Source: Trichuris trichiura
Taxonomy: Eukaryota > Nematoda > Enoplea > Trichinellida > Trichuridae
Direction of reading: 5' to 3'
DNA: 64,000 bases
Assembly: GCA_037903355.1 (NCBI GenBank)
Contig: JBAJFE010000026.1
Location: 6,510,001-6,574,000, forward strand
Position numbers and translations under genes: made by a program
The notes under the pieces: model-generated
Database searches by the model: none
What the model saw: the letters and a program-made list of their open reading frames with translations, nothing else
What the model was told of the DNA's origin: nothing
Shown: piece by piece, positions 26,484-39,929 of the stretch
Layout of the letters: each line of letters starts with the position of its first letter
Numbering within the stretch: position 1 is the stretch's first letter

Positions 26484-27154
26484 GGCTAGCTTGACAGGAA
26501 AATTAGATTTTGCTGCCCGTTGCTATTCTGTGTTCTCTCCTGAAAATAGGCCTAACTTTAACCAATACCCGCATTTTCAGTTTAGTCTTATTTATATAAG
26601 TTTAAGACAAAGAAGACGAAAGAAAAGAACTTTGAACTCCCATGTTCTTTCTTTACAGCAAACTATTGGGAAATTCTATCTTGCTATATGTTTGTTGTCA
26701 GATAATAGGGTCCAGGAAAAGTCTTAGAGAGGTCTTTGCAGTAAGGAAAAGGAACTAATACTTTTAGAAGCTGAGCATATTAAAGACTATGAGAGTCGTT
26801 TCAACGGGAAAATTGTTCTTCGGGAAGATTCAGTCATTCTACCAACTTTTAGGCTGTGGTAAATTCTCTTGAGCTTTTCTGGTCTAGCATTATAATTATC
26901 CCAGACATTACTTAATGCTGAATGATAAGACCAGTGGTGCTTTTTTAAAATAAAGTGCAGTAATAATGCATAACTAGGAATTTTAGGCACGACGTTATCT
27001 CGAACTTCTGCAAAGAAGTGCGCCAGAAGATCAACAAGAACGTTATGTAAGCAGCGAAGTCAAAAGTAGAATCATTCAAAGTACTGCAAAGACGCCTAGT
27101 CAAGATAGTCAGGCTCTTAACTATGACCTGGCGAACGGCACAATGAATGAATGA
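26484..27154 (+). CDS. unrecognised gene, exon-like frames only
   Basis: Several frames look coding but I do not recognise the product. One starts after a CAG at 26483 (ASLTGKLDFAARCYSVFSPENR). Another lies near 26740-26860 (KEKELILLEAEHIKDYESRF, then GKIVLREDSVILPTF). The best is 26987-27154, which follows TTTTAG and is open for 55 codons to a TGA (ARRYLELLQRSAPEDQQERY, ending NGTMNE). It is hydrophilic and rich in Glu, Gln and Ser. The splice joins between these pieces could not be settled, and no start codon was found. It sits in the same direction just after IFT140, so it could be a small separate gene or an alternative tail. Confidence 0.3.
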
Positions 27155-27985
27155 GCACGAATGGAAGGATAATCTAGAGAGTAAAAATGCACCTTTCACA
27201 ATGATGTATCATATCCTGAAAGCACATCAGGCCACAACCGGTTGCCATTTTTCTGTAATTTTCGAGTGTCAGAAAATACGCTTATAATGCAATCTTTATT
27301 CGTCAAAAGTATTGGCCTTATCCGACAAGTCCACGGCTTTTCACAATGGATTAAACTAATCAACTGATGGAAATGCGCTCAATAAAAATCGGCTTCTGGC
27401 AATTACATGGACGGACAGGTATTAATAAATTCATACTATTTCGCACACATTTTTCAGCTTACAAGTTTTGAGGCATACTTTTATCTGCCAAGAATTTCGG
27501 CATACATTTCAGCAAACGATCGTTTCAAAGTCTTGAATTTCAAAATTCTGAACTAGCAGGATGCTCTTGGGGCGATTCCAGAAAACACGGCGAAGTACAT
27601 TCCGTGAACAGTAGTTTCCTGCAATTTCAAGCACTCTTTTATTTCAAATGACATAAGGTCACAACACTGAAATCGGCATCGTGCAAAGGCCGAAGCTTTA
27701 AACTGAAGAAAATCTTTAGCGGCAGAAACGCTGAATGCTTTGTAATGTGAAATGGATATAAGTCATGCAAAGTCGACATAAAGAATGAGCAAAAGTCTGT
27801 GGCTGAAAATTCTGAAATGCGTTGAAGCGCCAAATCGATCGGAGCTTCGAAAGGTAGAGGCACCGAGAGCGCTGAAATCTCGAATGGGCGAGACTTCTGT
27901 ATTTTTGAGTCTCGAGTGTTGCTCAACGTTCAAGCAGTAATTTCATCTGTCCAATATTTTAATAAACCAACAGAAAGCATTGAAA
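27155..27985. other. intergenic, no gene seen
   Basis: This lies between two convergent genes. It has only short frames without family resemblance, so it probably holds the two 3' UTRs. Confidence 0.4.
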
Positions 27986-30900
27986 CTAAATAAAACTGAA
28001 AGTTGAAAAAACTTCAGCATCTGACATTAGAAATAGAGAAATGAAGACGTGCAGTGGAAAGGTCAAAGTCCACCGCAGTTGCAGCGCTGTTGATGTGGGC
28101 GGACACATTGGATTGTCGCAATTCGACGATCTATAGCTATCTTCGTCTATGCCTTTGTCTGTGCAGTACTCTGCAAATACCTTTTCAGCGGAGTTAATGA
28201 GCAAGGCAATATGTACTTACTTTTCTGCCTTAAAATTATAAGTTTCTCATCATATTCCTGTTCTAGCTTTTCAAAATCAACATTTCTTTGGCATTCCTTT
28301 CCTGTCCAAATTACGTATAGTTTTCCCTTGAGCAATCTGCTAGTCTGCAAAGAAATTAACTTTTATCCTTATTAAGTCATTATCTGTCTCAGACTCAGCG
28401 CTTTTTAGAGAGAGAATGTATCATTGTAAGTTGTCGGACTGAAAGCGGGAAATAACTTAAAATGTTGTATTCTGCATTACCAACGACGTCCTACAACTAA
28501 GGAATTAGAAATATATTATTAAGCAGTGACTACCCGAACTATTAAAAGGTTGTACAGTATGTGTACACACTTATAAAGTTATAAAATCAAGTAAACTTTA
28601 GTCTGTTTCACAAATGACTTTCAACTTACAAAGCATCCACGTCTATTAGAATCTTTGAGTTTTACGTAGTCAAAACGATATTCATCTTCCTTCCAACTTG
28701 CCAGGCAACCGAAATGGAGCACTGAACGAAAGCGCCGTTTGGTAGGGAATCCAAGTAACATCCTACCATTCAGTAATTCTTTAGTCTGACAGTAGAAGGT
28801 TGTTTTCATTAGCTCATCAGTGCGTTGGCAGTCCGTGGAAAAGCTATAGCACAGCTTTTTGCCTGCTTGTTCTTCTTTGCTTACATAATGTCCCGCATAG
28901 GAACATGCGACGAAAGTATCTGGGTTTGTGACTGAAATGTATTACTTGATTTTTAAACTAAATTTTATTTCTATGAGCAAACCTGATAGAACTGTCCAAG
29001 GTATATCCGCTAGTGCACGGTCATCCACGCAAAAAGTAGGACTGTAATTCTCATGTCCCTCTTTACCTTGAATAAATATTTTAACAGGTACAAAATTCAG
29101 TAGCACGATTCTTGCCATGCTTTGTTTCGATCACATTATTACTTCTTCTTTTAAAATGAAGACATTGATAACCGATGGTTTCATCACTTAAATCACATCG
29201 ATATGCGTTTTACATTATCAATATCGTTTTCAAACCAATGAGTTTTGGAGAAAACTTGGACTTTATCGTCGTTCACAATAATGCATTTTGCAAAGGCAAC
29301 GATCATCGAGGAGGGATCGTTGTTCCGGTAATAGGTCATCATAGTTGGTTGTATGACCATATATTCCCAAACACCTTGAATCCACGTTGGAAAAATGCAC
29401 TCAGTAGGCAATGCTGGCCATACCACTGCAGTATCAACTGAAATTAAAGAAAATCTACATTTTTTAGGGTGTATTGTTTCACAACCTTCATGACCAAGAC
29501 AGAAGCCAATTATATGCACTACTGAATAAACAGTAAATTAAAGCTGTTTAGGATTATCAGATATCTAATAATAAGCGTTTTTTGTTCGAAATTTTTCTAC
29601 AGTTTTCCGATGCAGGCATTAATAGACACAAATAGCAAAAAGCGTTACTTGCAGTTTTCAGGGTCAAAACACAACTGATTGGCCTGTCTACTGTTACACA
29701 ATAACTTCAGGTGAATATTCAGTTAATTATTTGCACGTGAATGGAGGCAGCAGATCATGATAGTCCTGTACTATCCTTATCCACAAGCTTGTAAAGAAAG
29801 CGCTCTTGTGTTTCTGACATATCTGCTTTTTGTTTTGGTTTGCTTTACGCAGTGATAGAAACTGCATGCTCAGAAAGGCACTAGTTAACTATAAAACTGA
29901 CACTGAATGCTCATCTCACGTTCTTATTAATGGAGCTTTCCAGACTTGTGTTTTTCCTGCCTCAAAACAAAGAGGAGATCAGTTCGTCAGTTAGAAAAGT
30001 TGTACTGCCACAAGAATATGGATTCAGTTAAATTCCGTCTCGATACGTTTAAAGCATTGGCCTTCGTGACATGATTGTTTCCGACCCCAGTTTATGCTGA
30101 AGACAAGAAAAGTCTTCAAATTTCAACTAATAAAGACTTTCAGTCGATACTGTCTCCCGTTTGTAGTTAGCCGCAGCATCTCTACCGAGGTAATTCCTGT
30201 TATTAACATTAATAACATAGTAGCAGTTACATGTTGTACTCTTTCTATACGGAATGTGGGTCCCGTTTAAAAACGTTTTATTTAGTTCAGAGCTTTCGGG
30301 TCGATCGTGACCCGTCCTCAGCGGTCTTAAATAATAGATATGAGAACAACATTCTCTTGGAGTGGCTATCCAAGTTCTGACTCCATTTTAGCTGGAAGCA
30401 CTTGGGTAAGATTCCATGGTCTCTGCATTTCAACAGGAAGGTTAGTTGGCCTTGTATAAGGCGCGCCTTAATAGTAGCAGTTACAGACCCACTAAAAAAG
30501 CAGCCAGCTCCCGCAAAACAATGGAAATTTATTCACTTGTCATGAAGTGTTAAGTCTCCACTGCAATTTCAGTACACGTTAGTTTTTAATGTATGTTAAC
30601 TATTACTTATGAATTCTTTTAGTATTCTAGCTAATATTTTCTAGCTGAAAGCGGCTTTCATTCCAGTTGAAACTACGAACTTCAGGAAAAATATGACCCT
30701 GTTTTCTAAAGAAACTTTAGACTAAGATTGTACTTGCCTGGGCGGATTGTTAATGTCTCGTATCCGACAGTACTGTTCACCAATAAATTACTGCAGCTAG
30801 AGTCGATTGAAAGCGCAGCATATGAAATTCCGTGGTTTTCAAGATAGATCTAGTATTCCCAGAAATCATGACGCGAAAAAGGAGTTGACATTCTGTTAGT

Positions 30901-33207
30901 CATTACGCCACATCTGAATTCATTAACCATTGGGTCATAAATGGCAAAATATTCTTCACCATTGTTTTTCGCAGACGGCCATTTTCCAAGGCACTTGAAA
31001 ATCATATCTAAATAAAAAACCGCGCACCTGCATTTGGAAAAGACTTTTCTGCCATTGTACATTAAGGTTTTTTGTTGTACAAAACATTCATCTGTACAAG
31101 CAACTATCAATTAGCATAATTCCTGCATAAAGACAGAGTTTAATTCATCGCTTTGAAATTTGACAGCAGTGCACGTTGTCTCCGCTGTCAGGATGTAACC
31201 AGTGCATTTTAGCTTAATGTTCACACTGCCCCGATTCAGAAACTAAACTTCACTGTGGCGTAACAAAGAGATAATTTCACTTCCGTCTACAAATTCAGTT
31301 TCACTCAAAGCTTGTGCATACCATTCCTCACGGCTTTGTCGACTTCGAACTGAACATCAAGCTGGTAGCCATATTTGCAATTACTAACGGTGCACTTGAG
31401 TCCATGAAGGCCATGCTGAAAGCCGTCAGACGCAATGTACGTTAGTTCAGCTATTCCATTGATGGGACACAGCTGATATTGGACATCTTCACTTTCTGCA
31501 ATAACTTCTAAGTAGAACAGGTCCCGCCTTGAACTAAACGATTTATTTCTGAGATTGGCAACAAAGAATTCATGCTAACAAATGGGCATAGAAACTATGA
31601 GCCATTTCTACTGAATGTCTACTCAACCTGCGCATCGCGCAACAAATGCTGCTATGTGATAATAAGTGCTCTTCAATAAAAATGTTGCTTTTGTTCGATA
31701 GTTGGTTGTCTCTTTGTTCTATTAATAGTTCTCCCGTACTCATCTATTCAATATATTAATTGAAGTTATTCTCATTCTTTTGTTCTCACAACTGGGCATC
31801 TGAATTTGCTATTAACATCTGTAGTAAAAAAATCGATTTGTTGTTCATGTAAAGCACACCCAAAATTTTTAAATTCATGCAGTCTCCTTCAAACTTAACA
31901 CCATTTCCTCCTTCATTGCGTTTTGAGTTTTTTTCTTTATTTGCTGAAACGAATAGTTATTTATCACCTTTTAGTACACGTCTTTTGGTCAGTAATGAGT
32001 AAAATAATGAATTTTACATAATTTGTAATAGGTTGAGAGTACAACTCTTTATAACTTTTTAGGGGTTTCCCACGTTTTCTTAAAATAACTCGCTTATTGA
32101 AATTCATTAAAAGTACTCAGTTTCAGGACAATAATTGTTCCCGTTATTACCTTAAATGACCAATAACTAAGACTGATTGTGATTTATCCTGAATGCTTTG
32201 TATTTTGGATGAATTTAAACAAACTAATTATCCTGTAAAGACGACGTAGAATATAACTTGTATTAATAGAATATTATCTCTATTGTGACGATAGTCAAGT
32301 ACTTTTAATATATTTGCACAAGAAATCTCGTAGGCTTGTTTCAGGTGCAGTTAAATTTCTCATAGAAAAGGTTATTCTATGAGCTTCGCTAATAAAAAAA
32401 ATTTTAGCAGCTAAACAAGAACGGACGCTCAGAGAGTTTAAGTAATGCTATTCTTGATAAACTTGAGGTATTTAATCTTTAGTGTTTGTTAATCGCGTAT
32501 ACTATCAGCTGTATATGTGCTATTTTTTGTTGCAGTTGTAAAGTCTCACTCCAGAGCATTATTCCTTCACCAGGAAATTCTGCTGACAGTAATTTGCAAT
32601 GAGTCTTGGCTATTGCTTCGCTTTTATGGCATGAATTCTCTATAATAGTAGAACCATAGACGTGCTGTTTATTCATACTAGTACATACTTTGGCTTGTCA
32701 GTACCTGTACAACATTAGGAGTTCGCTCCAGTATGGTCAAGCATTTGAAGCATGTGCTACCGTTCGTTTGCCTGAGTAAGGGTAACGTTAAACGGTTTCG
32801 CTGTAAGGAATTGTTTCTAACCGCGAACGAAGGATATAACTGTGACCAAGAGCTTCAACACAGTCGCCCCACTTGGAAATAAACGTAGGTCCAACATACA
32901 CGTCATCATACTTGAGATTTCGTACAACGCCTTGCGCAGACCTGTTGTAATTTATCTCATCCTTTTGAATCAGGTAGACACCTTGCAAATGACCCGGCAG
33001 CCGGCACTTGGAAGGAGACTTTTGAACTTCCATCGCACCTGAGCAGTGTGTTTATTTTTTTCAGCACTTTTTCCACAATTGCATAAAGCAACGAGGATTA
33101 AACATTTCGTAAAGCTGATGAGACAGTCAGCAACTTTACTTACCGTTTAATAATGTTGTCTTTAGTATCAGAAGAACAGATAATTCCAAGGTTAACGATT
33201 CGATCAT
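27986..33207 (-). CDS. secreted/GPI-anchored cysteine-rich protein, DUF7042/7043/7044-like
   Basis: Complete 10-exon model on the minus strand, all phases consistent, 556 aa: 33207-33144, 33038-32822, 31548-31322, 31007-30907, 30849-30738, 29437-29236, 29119-28983, 28931-28630, 28344-28221, 28170-27986. The start MIESLTLELSVLLILKTTLLNG is a signal peptide. Repeated cysteine modules follow: CRLPGHLQGVYLI, LCPINGIAELTYIASDGFQH, FKCLGKWPSAKNNGEEYFAI, then a second round with ECIFPTWIQGVWEYMV and GCLASWKEDEY. These resemble the C-x-FP-x-W-x-G-x-W and CLG-x-W patterns of the DUF7042-7044 extracellular proteins of insects and nematodes, whose function is not known. The C-terminus (TSTALQLRWTLTFPLHVFI and on) is hydrophobic, consistent with a GPI signal or a final membrane anchor. 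The intron from 30737 to 29438 has a GCAAGT donor and carries a small insertion. The family name is from memory. Confidence 0.8.
30232..30470 (-). mobile_element. short Penelope-like insertion with 15-bp target duplication
   Basis: A 239-bp segment in an intron of the DUF7042-like gene is bounded by an exact 15-bp direct repeat, ATAGTAGCAGTTACA, at 30217-30231 and 30471-30485. The minus strand contains a hammerhead-like core: CTGAGGA (30321-30315), a GGGTC/GACCC stem and GAAAG (30297-30293). A long, variable target duplication with no terminal inverted repeats fits retrotransposition. The link to Penelope elements is through the core motif. Confidence 0.6.
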
Positions 33208-33211
33208 AACG

Positions 33212-33460
33212 ATGCCTCAACTGTCTGCCCACTTCTTCAAATTAATCACTCTCTATTTGTCACTCAGTGCAATCGACTTAATATCATCATGTGCCAATAA
33301 AACGCTCACAACTGAATTTGTGTTCGTAGAAACCGAAGGAAATATAACAAGGCAGTATAAATGGCAACTCTCGCAGGTTGTCAAGCAACTGAGAACACAG
33401 GCCGTTTGTCCAACGCTGAAGTTGTTCTCTTCAGTTTACACAGGTCCGGTCTCCATTTAA
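33212..33460 (+). CDS. possible signal-peptide exon of an unrecognised gene
   Basis: The reading frame MPQLSAHFFKLITLYLSLSA has a hydrophobic, signal-like start, followed by an Asn-glycosylation-like stretch (FVFVETEGNITRQYKW) and a possible GT donor at 33377. Its ATG lies only 4 bp from the divergent ATG of the minus-strand gene (33207), so the two cannot both have ordinary 5' leaders unless both are trans-spliced. It may be chance. I do not recognise the protein. Confidence 0.25.
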   Translation: MPQLSAHFFKLITLYLSLSAIDLISSCANKTLTTEFVFVETEGNITRQYKWQLSQVVKQLRTQAVCPTLKLFSSVYTGPVSI

Positions 33461-36400
33461 CTGTTAGTACGAACGTGACTTCAATGAATACGCCAACGAA
33501 CACCTTTGTTAGAGGTTTCGCAGCATGCAGCACCTAATGTTTACTGAGAAATTTTTGGCAAGGAATGGAAACCTTCCGAAAGAGTAACGTTTCATGTACA
33601 GATTTATACTTTGCTGGTGACCTAAGAAGCAATGTAGCATGTGCAATAATGAATGTCTGTAAATGACGCTACTATTAAATTGAATTATTGAGCTGAAAAT
33701 TGAACTTTCTGATGCACACCAGATAAGGTGTCAACAATTTAAAGGAGATGTGAAAAGTCTTTTGAGATGTTTTCTCTTCACAGATCATGTAGTAAGATTT
33801 TCACCTCTAAAGAGCAATTCTTATTCTATGTGTATTAATATTAACGTTTCAGTGCCAACGAAGGTGCTGAGATCAGAAGTCTGACTCTTCATTTCAAGCA
33901 TTTAAAAACCTAGGAGAACACCTTGGTCGCTGAAACACTCATGTTAAACACTGGTCAGCCTTTCAATAAAGAACTAAACCTTTGCGTGAAATCACTCTTT
34001 CAAATTCCTTTTTTATTAAGATGGATTACAAACCGTCCAATTTTCCGACTTTATGCGTACGGAGCTTTTAGTATGGTCAGTGATTTGCTTGGTATTGTGA
34101 CTGGAATCAGTCATGTCATTTGCAACGCAAAGAAATCAAGTAACCTCGTTACAAGAGATCATGTATTTTTTTAAGTGTAATGCGACATGAAATTGTTACC
34201 TTGAACATCATCGTGCTGCCACAATCCTTCAGAAACTTTATGCTGACTCGTGCCAACAGACGACAGTTTAATTTGTTTTCATAAATCTCTTAGATACAAG
34301 ATGGGCGTAGTTTGGTCCTTACTGGTGCACTGAAGAGAGAAGTAGATAAAATAGAAGCAACTAAACGAGAACAGCAGTTATGAAAGCGATTTTTGATCTA
34401 AGAAGCTTTGCATGAGAAAACTCACTTAAAAGCAAGTCCACTGCAAAGAGGCTCTTCCGGTTGGCAAGCAGGTTTAGCGGAATTTAAGCTCTGCTTCCTC
34501 ACGTGCACGTTCTGTTTAAATTTTGAAAAAGGATTAGAGACATATGCATTTGTGCGCACATGGGTAGCTATCTCAGATCTGACGTCCATGCATGTTTCCT
34601 TGTACGATTTTGCTACATCAGAGCGTTTCGACTGTGGCTTTTGAAAATGAAGCATCACCTCTAAATGAGAATAATGAGCAGAAATGCTGTGTGCTAAAAT
34701 TTCTATTAATATTAATTTGAAAACAAAACTTAAAGTTCTACGTCATGTGCATGATGAAACGATTTTGTTTTCTGTCATGCTCCTGCTGGTCAACCAGTTT
34801 CCCATTAGCTGTAGACAGTGTCAATCTGCACATGAGGCAAAGCTACTCCATCAGAAATGAAACATCTTCACTAAGTCAAAACGTATCAGTAGGAGATCTA
34901 GTAACAGCGAACTAGTGATATCGAGTATGAGATGCTCATTTGACAGCGCATTAATTTGAATACAAAATGATGTACATATTCAGTTTACTTATGAAAAATC
35001 GTTGGAAAGAGAAAACCGTACCTTAAAATCATAGCAATATACAGAGGGAAAAAGGATGTCTCTCATCATAAGCTTTGATGAACCTTTATTTTGAATAACT
35101 TTTATCACAGTGAAGTATTAATAGATGTGAATCTATCAAATCTGTCATGTTATAAACCTGGAATAGCTTTATGTATATCAGTGCCTTAATCTTTTTATTC
35201 AAAGAAGTTCCTTCCCGCCGCTCTGTTTGCTTGTTGTAATGTGCGGCGTTGTAGTTCTCTTCATCTTTTCTTTGTCTTTTAAGCCTAAGTGCAATATGTT
35301 CAATTCCTTTTCTGTTTTTTGTACTTATGGTAGTCTTAGCGTAACGTCTCATGGAAAAGAACGTGAGTAAACTCTCATCCCTTTACGCCTGATTCTTTCT
35401 GGGCATGCGCATTTATCTTGTTTCAAGCTTCAGTTGCTTTCAAAGATTAGAATTCGAAGCCGCTTGTTTTGCATTTATTGATACCATGGATATAAAAATG
35501 GTTAGCCTCAGTTACAGGCCGATTAAACTAATCAGAGTGAATTGCAGCATTTCACACTCAGACTCCAATGGAAGTTCCAGCGGCCCTTTGAAAAGACAAA
35601 TGCATATCATTATTTTGAAACGATTGAGGTCGTACTCTATGCTCAGTGGTAATAAGCAAGAGATTTTCATTGAAAATAAAGCTAAATGTGAGCTCTGTTT
35701 CAACTTTGTTCACGTGCCTGCAGTGCTTGATCCCCATGATTTCGATGGGCCTGTTTTAATGGCACAGGTTAGCAGCTCTTCAACCTCAAATGCAGTGAGA
35801 AATCTTTTATTCAAGATTTTGAAACTGGAAGTGTTCCGGAATCCACGCGTGTTGGATGGCCTACACGACGTAGCAAATGTTAGTGCCTACATGACTTCAT
35901 ACGAAGATTCTTATGAAAACTAGCAAGGGACAGTTAGCTGCAACTGAGACCAACACACTTCCTCATCAACTTTTTGGGTGTCTAACAGCCCTGAAAGTTT
36001 TCAGCAAGGCCTGGTGAATCCCAACAGCTTTGGCTTACTTTTGACCTTAACAATGACAAACGGATTTGACGTGCTTTTGTCATGTAATTATAGACAACTT
36101 CAACGGCGAATTAGCCTGGGGTCCGAACTCCAACTTATCGCATCGAATTTCAGAGACACATGTTTATTCTGAACTTTGGAAAAATCTGAAGACCGAAACA
36201 CGTTCGTTCCTAGCCAGTCCGGCTAATAGATTTCAGGTTGCAATAGTATTTGTTGTCCTTGAAAAACGTCCTTCAGAGCTGCAAGGATGGCAGTTCAGCG
36301 ATCTGACAGTTTCGAAAGTGCACTGCGGTCTGCTCCAAACGCATTATCTGCAATAGGCATTTGTGTTATTGTCGGAACAATGTCAGTTGCAAGAAATCCC

Positions 36401-39400
36401 CGTGGGACAACTAAAATGTCTTGCAAAGCACGCGGAAGAAAAGAGAATAAGCATGACTTTTGGAAGTTCTATTTCATAAAAATGACTAAACGTTAGTGGC
36501 AGAAAAGGCAGGCTTGTTGAGCTACTTATACCAACAGCTCACGAACTTACTTTTGCCTTCAACATTAGAACTTCCGTCTTGCAGACAACGAAGATTGCCA
36601 CCTTCTGCCTCTTAACGAATGCTACTCTGTACATACCATTTCTTCATTAGTGCAATTCAGCATTATTTCCAATGCTGCAAATTCCTATCGAAAAATCATG
36701 CCATTCAATACTGCAAATCTTGGGTTTCTAATATATTGATCTGTATCATTTGTTCCGTTGCAGTGCAAATGGATATTGAATCAAAAGTTCATTCCAACTT
36801 TGCAGGCCATACGCAGTCAGCTTCTGACGCATCAATACAAACGACAAGTACATACTGCCACCATGAATAAAATATTTTGCCAGTAAGCCTGGCAAACGGT
36901 CTAAACTACTTCTTGCAGCATCAATGTCGCCTGTGGAGAATACAAACTTTGCGCGAGGAAATGGTCATCGAACTTTGTTTCTTTAAATTTTGTGTATGTC
37001 TGTTTATTCTCAGCATACATCCGTGCATTTAGCTTCTCTCGTTTGAAATGTACAATCACCATAAGGGAGAAGACATTTGTCAAAGTGTTTAATTTTGAGC
37101 AAAAAATTCAGTGTCAGTCGTTTTCATTGTAAAAAAGTTTAAGCCTAACTTGAGTACACTGAAATTTAATAATCTGATTTCGTCTTAATAGATGGAAAGA
37201 AAAAAACACTACTATTACTCAACGGGTAGAAAACATCAAGACGTTCAAGGGTATCCAAGTTATTGGGTACCATGCAGATATTGCTGAATCAGTTCGCACC
37301 TGCTGAAGGTAAGAGGCAAGCCTTAGTTTTGCTAAAGCAATGTGTTTAACCTAATAAGGTGATCAGTAAAACAAAATGCCATCACGGCGAACTGGAATTC
37401 AAGGCTAACTGGAAGCGTTTAGTTGTTACCAGAATCTGTTGCGATGATTTTGACAGTTAGTGCACTTATTTTGTCATTTTAAGCCTCTCCAGTACGATGT
37501 GGCACCTTTAATAGGCCTCGTTCAACTTCTTCTAAACCTCAATTACATTATGCTTCATCTCGTTCAAAATAGAACTGGCAAGGTATGTCTAACATTCGAT
37601 GCTTGCGATTTGCATTCTGTCTACAATTCGTTGCTAGCTTGTCCAATAAAGTGCACGAGGTTGTTCAGCTTGAGGAGCAGTTGCTTAATTTATAGCGGTT
37701 TTTTATTTTTTCCTAACAATGCTATACTTTATTGGGTCATTGTTGACAGTACCTGAAAAGCAATTAGCAGCGAATCGATAAACGCAGTTTGGCTTAATTG
37801 CGACATTTTTCATTCTGCAGTTACGCCTACCTTACCGGCTGGTGCAGGTTGTAAGAAATATACGCCAAGCTGTCATGAACTTCTTTTCCCAATGCATTAG
37901 CAGTGTAACCTTTGAAATTACAAGTCACTTTTCAAAACTTGCAAATCCCTAGAGCTCAAGCATTGATCACGCGTTTTCCCTGATAGGCTCAATTGGTTTC
38001 TCGAATTAGGACATGAATATCTAGTGGTTTAGTCCTACTGGCAATAGGACATTGTCCGTTCACTTTTGAAGTTTCCAGTAGAACTCTTAAGAGCAACGAT
38101 GAAGCATTAGTGCCAATTTCATACTTAAGGGCGACTGCAGAATTTCTGGCAACAATTATAGCTGTGCTTTCTTTGATAAAAAAGTTTGCAGAATTCCTCA
38201 GGTTAACAAACTTTGAGAAATGCATGTCACAATTGCATCTTGTACTGTTAACAAGGAATGTATAGCCTAAGATTTCTGCAGGATTAAAACGTCCGACTGA
38301 CAGCCACTGTCAATCACTCCGTTTTCTCAACATGCTCCAAACTGCGTATGTTTCTCACGCAAAGCAGGAACGAAGAGATAAGATGCATGATAGCTTTGAC
38401 ATATTCCTTGAGAAAAGACACAGGGGGTCTTCTTGAAATGATCTCCGAGGCAGTCCGGGATGTTCACAGACTTAAATCGCTTTTATTGCTTTCGAAAGTC
38501 AACTCGGAGTAGTCCTTGAGAAAGTGAACTGCTATTGATTTATCGGCAGAATAAGAAATTTACGAGCTAATTTGGCCTATGCGATACAATCATGACTCAG
38601 GCTTTTTCAGCTCGGCTTATCAACCTTCAGCTCTCACTGTCACCACGACAATTTGCTGTAACGGAGTTGGCTTTACTTTTTATCATCTTGTCAAAAGCAG
38701 CAGGTTTTGCTGGTAAACTACGGATACATCTGCCAAAGTAGGTATAGTTTACTTTACCTAATGGATGTGTTAATGACATTTACGCCGCAAGGCTTTCTTT
38801 AATTCCCTCAGCGCATTTTTTGTTCTTAGCATACAGTTGATGCTACTTGAGCCTTTCTCATGGTTGCATGTCCTAAATTAAATCAATCCTATCCTTGTCG
38901 CCCGTTTTACAAGAATCTGTCAGCTGAAAAAAGTCTGCAACAAAGGGAAAGTAAACTTGAGTGGCCCGTGACAACATTTTCGCATGTTGAAGTTCGTTTG
39001 TTATGTAGACTTCACTTCACATTGAAAACCACGATCCCTCGGTGATAAGTCAGTCGTTTAAATATGGTGCTGCTATGAAAGTCCTAAACGACAATTAAGA
39101 TACCAGTTTCGCAATTAACTTCAATCAGTAATTACTTTTCATAAATCAGTTCAATCTAACTGGATACAATTGCCCGTGACTATTGTAATGGCAATAGCTC
39201 ATATTAAATTTGCCGTAATTCATTTAGGTTAGTTTTTTTGAAGTTAATGGAGAGATTGATTCGTCTTTGAAAATTTGGTTTCTTTGTTCCTAGTCGCAGT
39301 AGTGGTAACGTGAAAATAGCTGTCGCTAGAATGCAAGGGCAATGTTGCAAAATTATTCTCACGAACAATGGGCAATGCATGCCGTATCCGTTTAAAAAAT

Positions 39401-39925
39401 ATCAGACAGTCTTCTTATTGCTACTATTTCCCAGGCTGTTACCATATTATAGTCTGATAAGGTATCCTCACGTTCCGGCAAGCGTGTAATAATCAAAAGG
39501 AGTAGAGAGCAGCCCTGAAAATTTTCTCTTTGCATTCATAGTTGAATCGGCATCAGCAAGCAGTATGAAAGCTTTGTCTGCATTCAAACTTTTTACAGCC
39601 AAAAAAAACTTTCCTCTTGAAACATTCCGTGACCTCCAGGACAACTTTTTCAAAGAAGCATGTGTATCTGTTTCTGCGATCTATTGCTTCGTAAGATTCG
39701 AGCTTCTCTTCAGCCGCACACAGATGCGCTCGGACGCACATAAAGCAAGTCTATGCATAAGTGCTGCGGGTTTTCTCGGCAGCATAATACTATAGTGAAA
39801 AAAAGGTATATCGATGCTGCTTATTCATTAATAGTTCTCACAGATTTAAAAAGCTTCCTGTGAACGCTCTCAATTGAACAAATGACTTAACGTTAGCAGA
39901 TTGCTAGCTTTGACTCAAAGGAGAC
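33461..39925. other. region with scattered exon-like plus-strand frames, no recognised gene
   Basis: Several plus-strand segments between AG and GT sites look as if they could code, but I cannot join them or name a product. Examples are 34279-34379 (IQDGRSLVLTGALKREVDKI), 35405-35923 (a 172-codon open frame), 37195-37310 (TQRVENIKTFKGIQVIGYH), 37483-37581 (LQYDVAPLIGLVQLLLNLNY) and 39541-39692 (KALSAFKLFTAKKNFPLETF). They may belong to one long gene starting near 33212, or be chance. No transposon was seen here. Confidence 0.25.
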
Positions 39926-39929
39926 AATC

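Noticed and set aside
35405..35923. 172-codon plus-strand frame as a confident gene
   Set aside because: It is long for this AT content, but no start context, splice partners or family could be assigned, so it is mentioned only as a possible exon.
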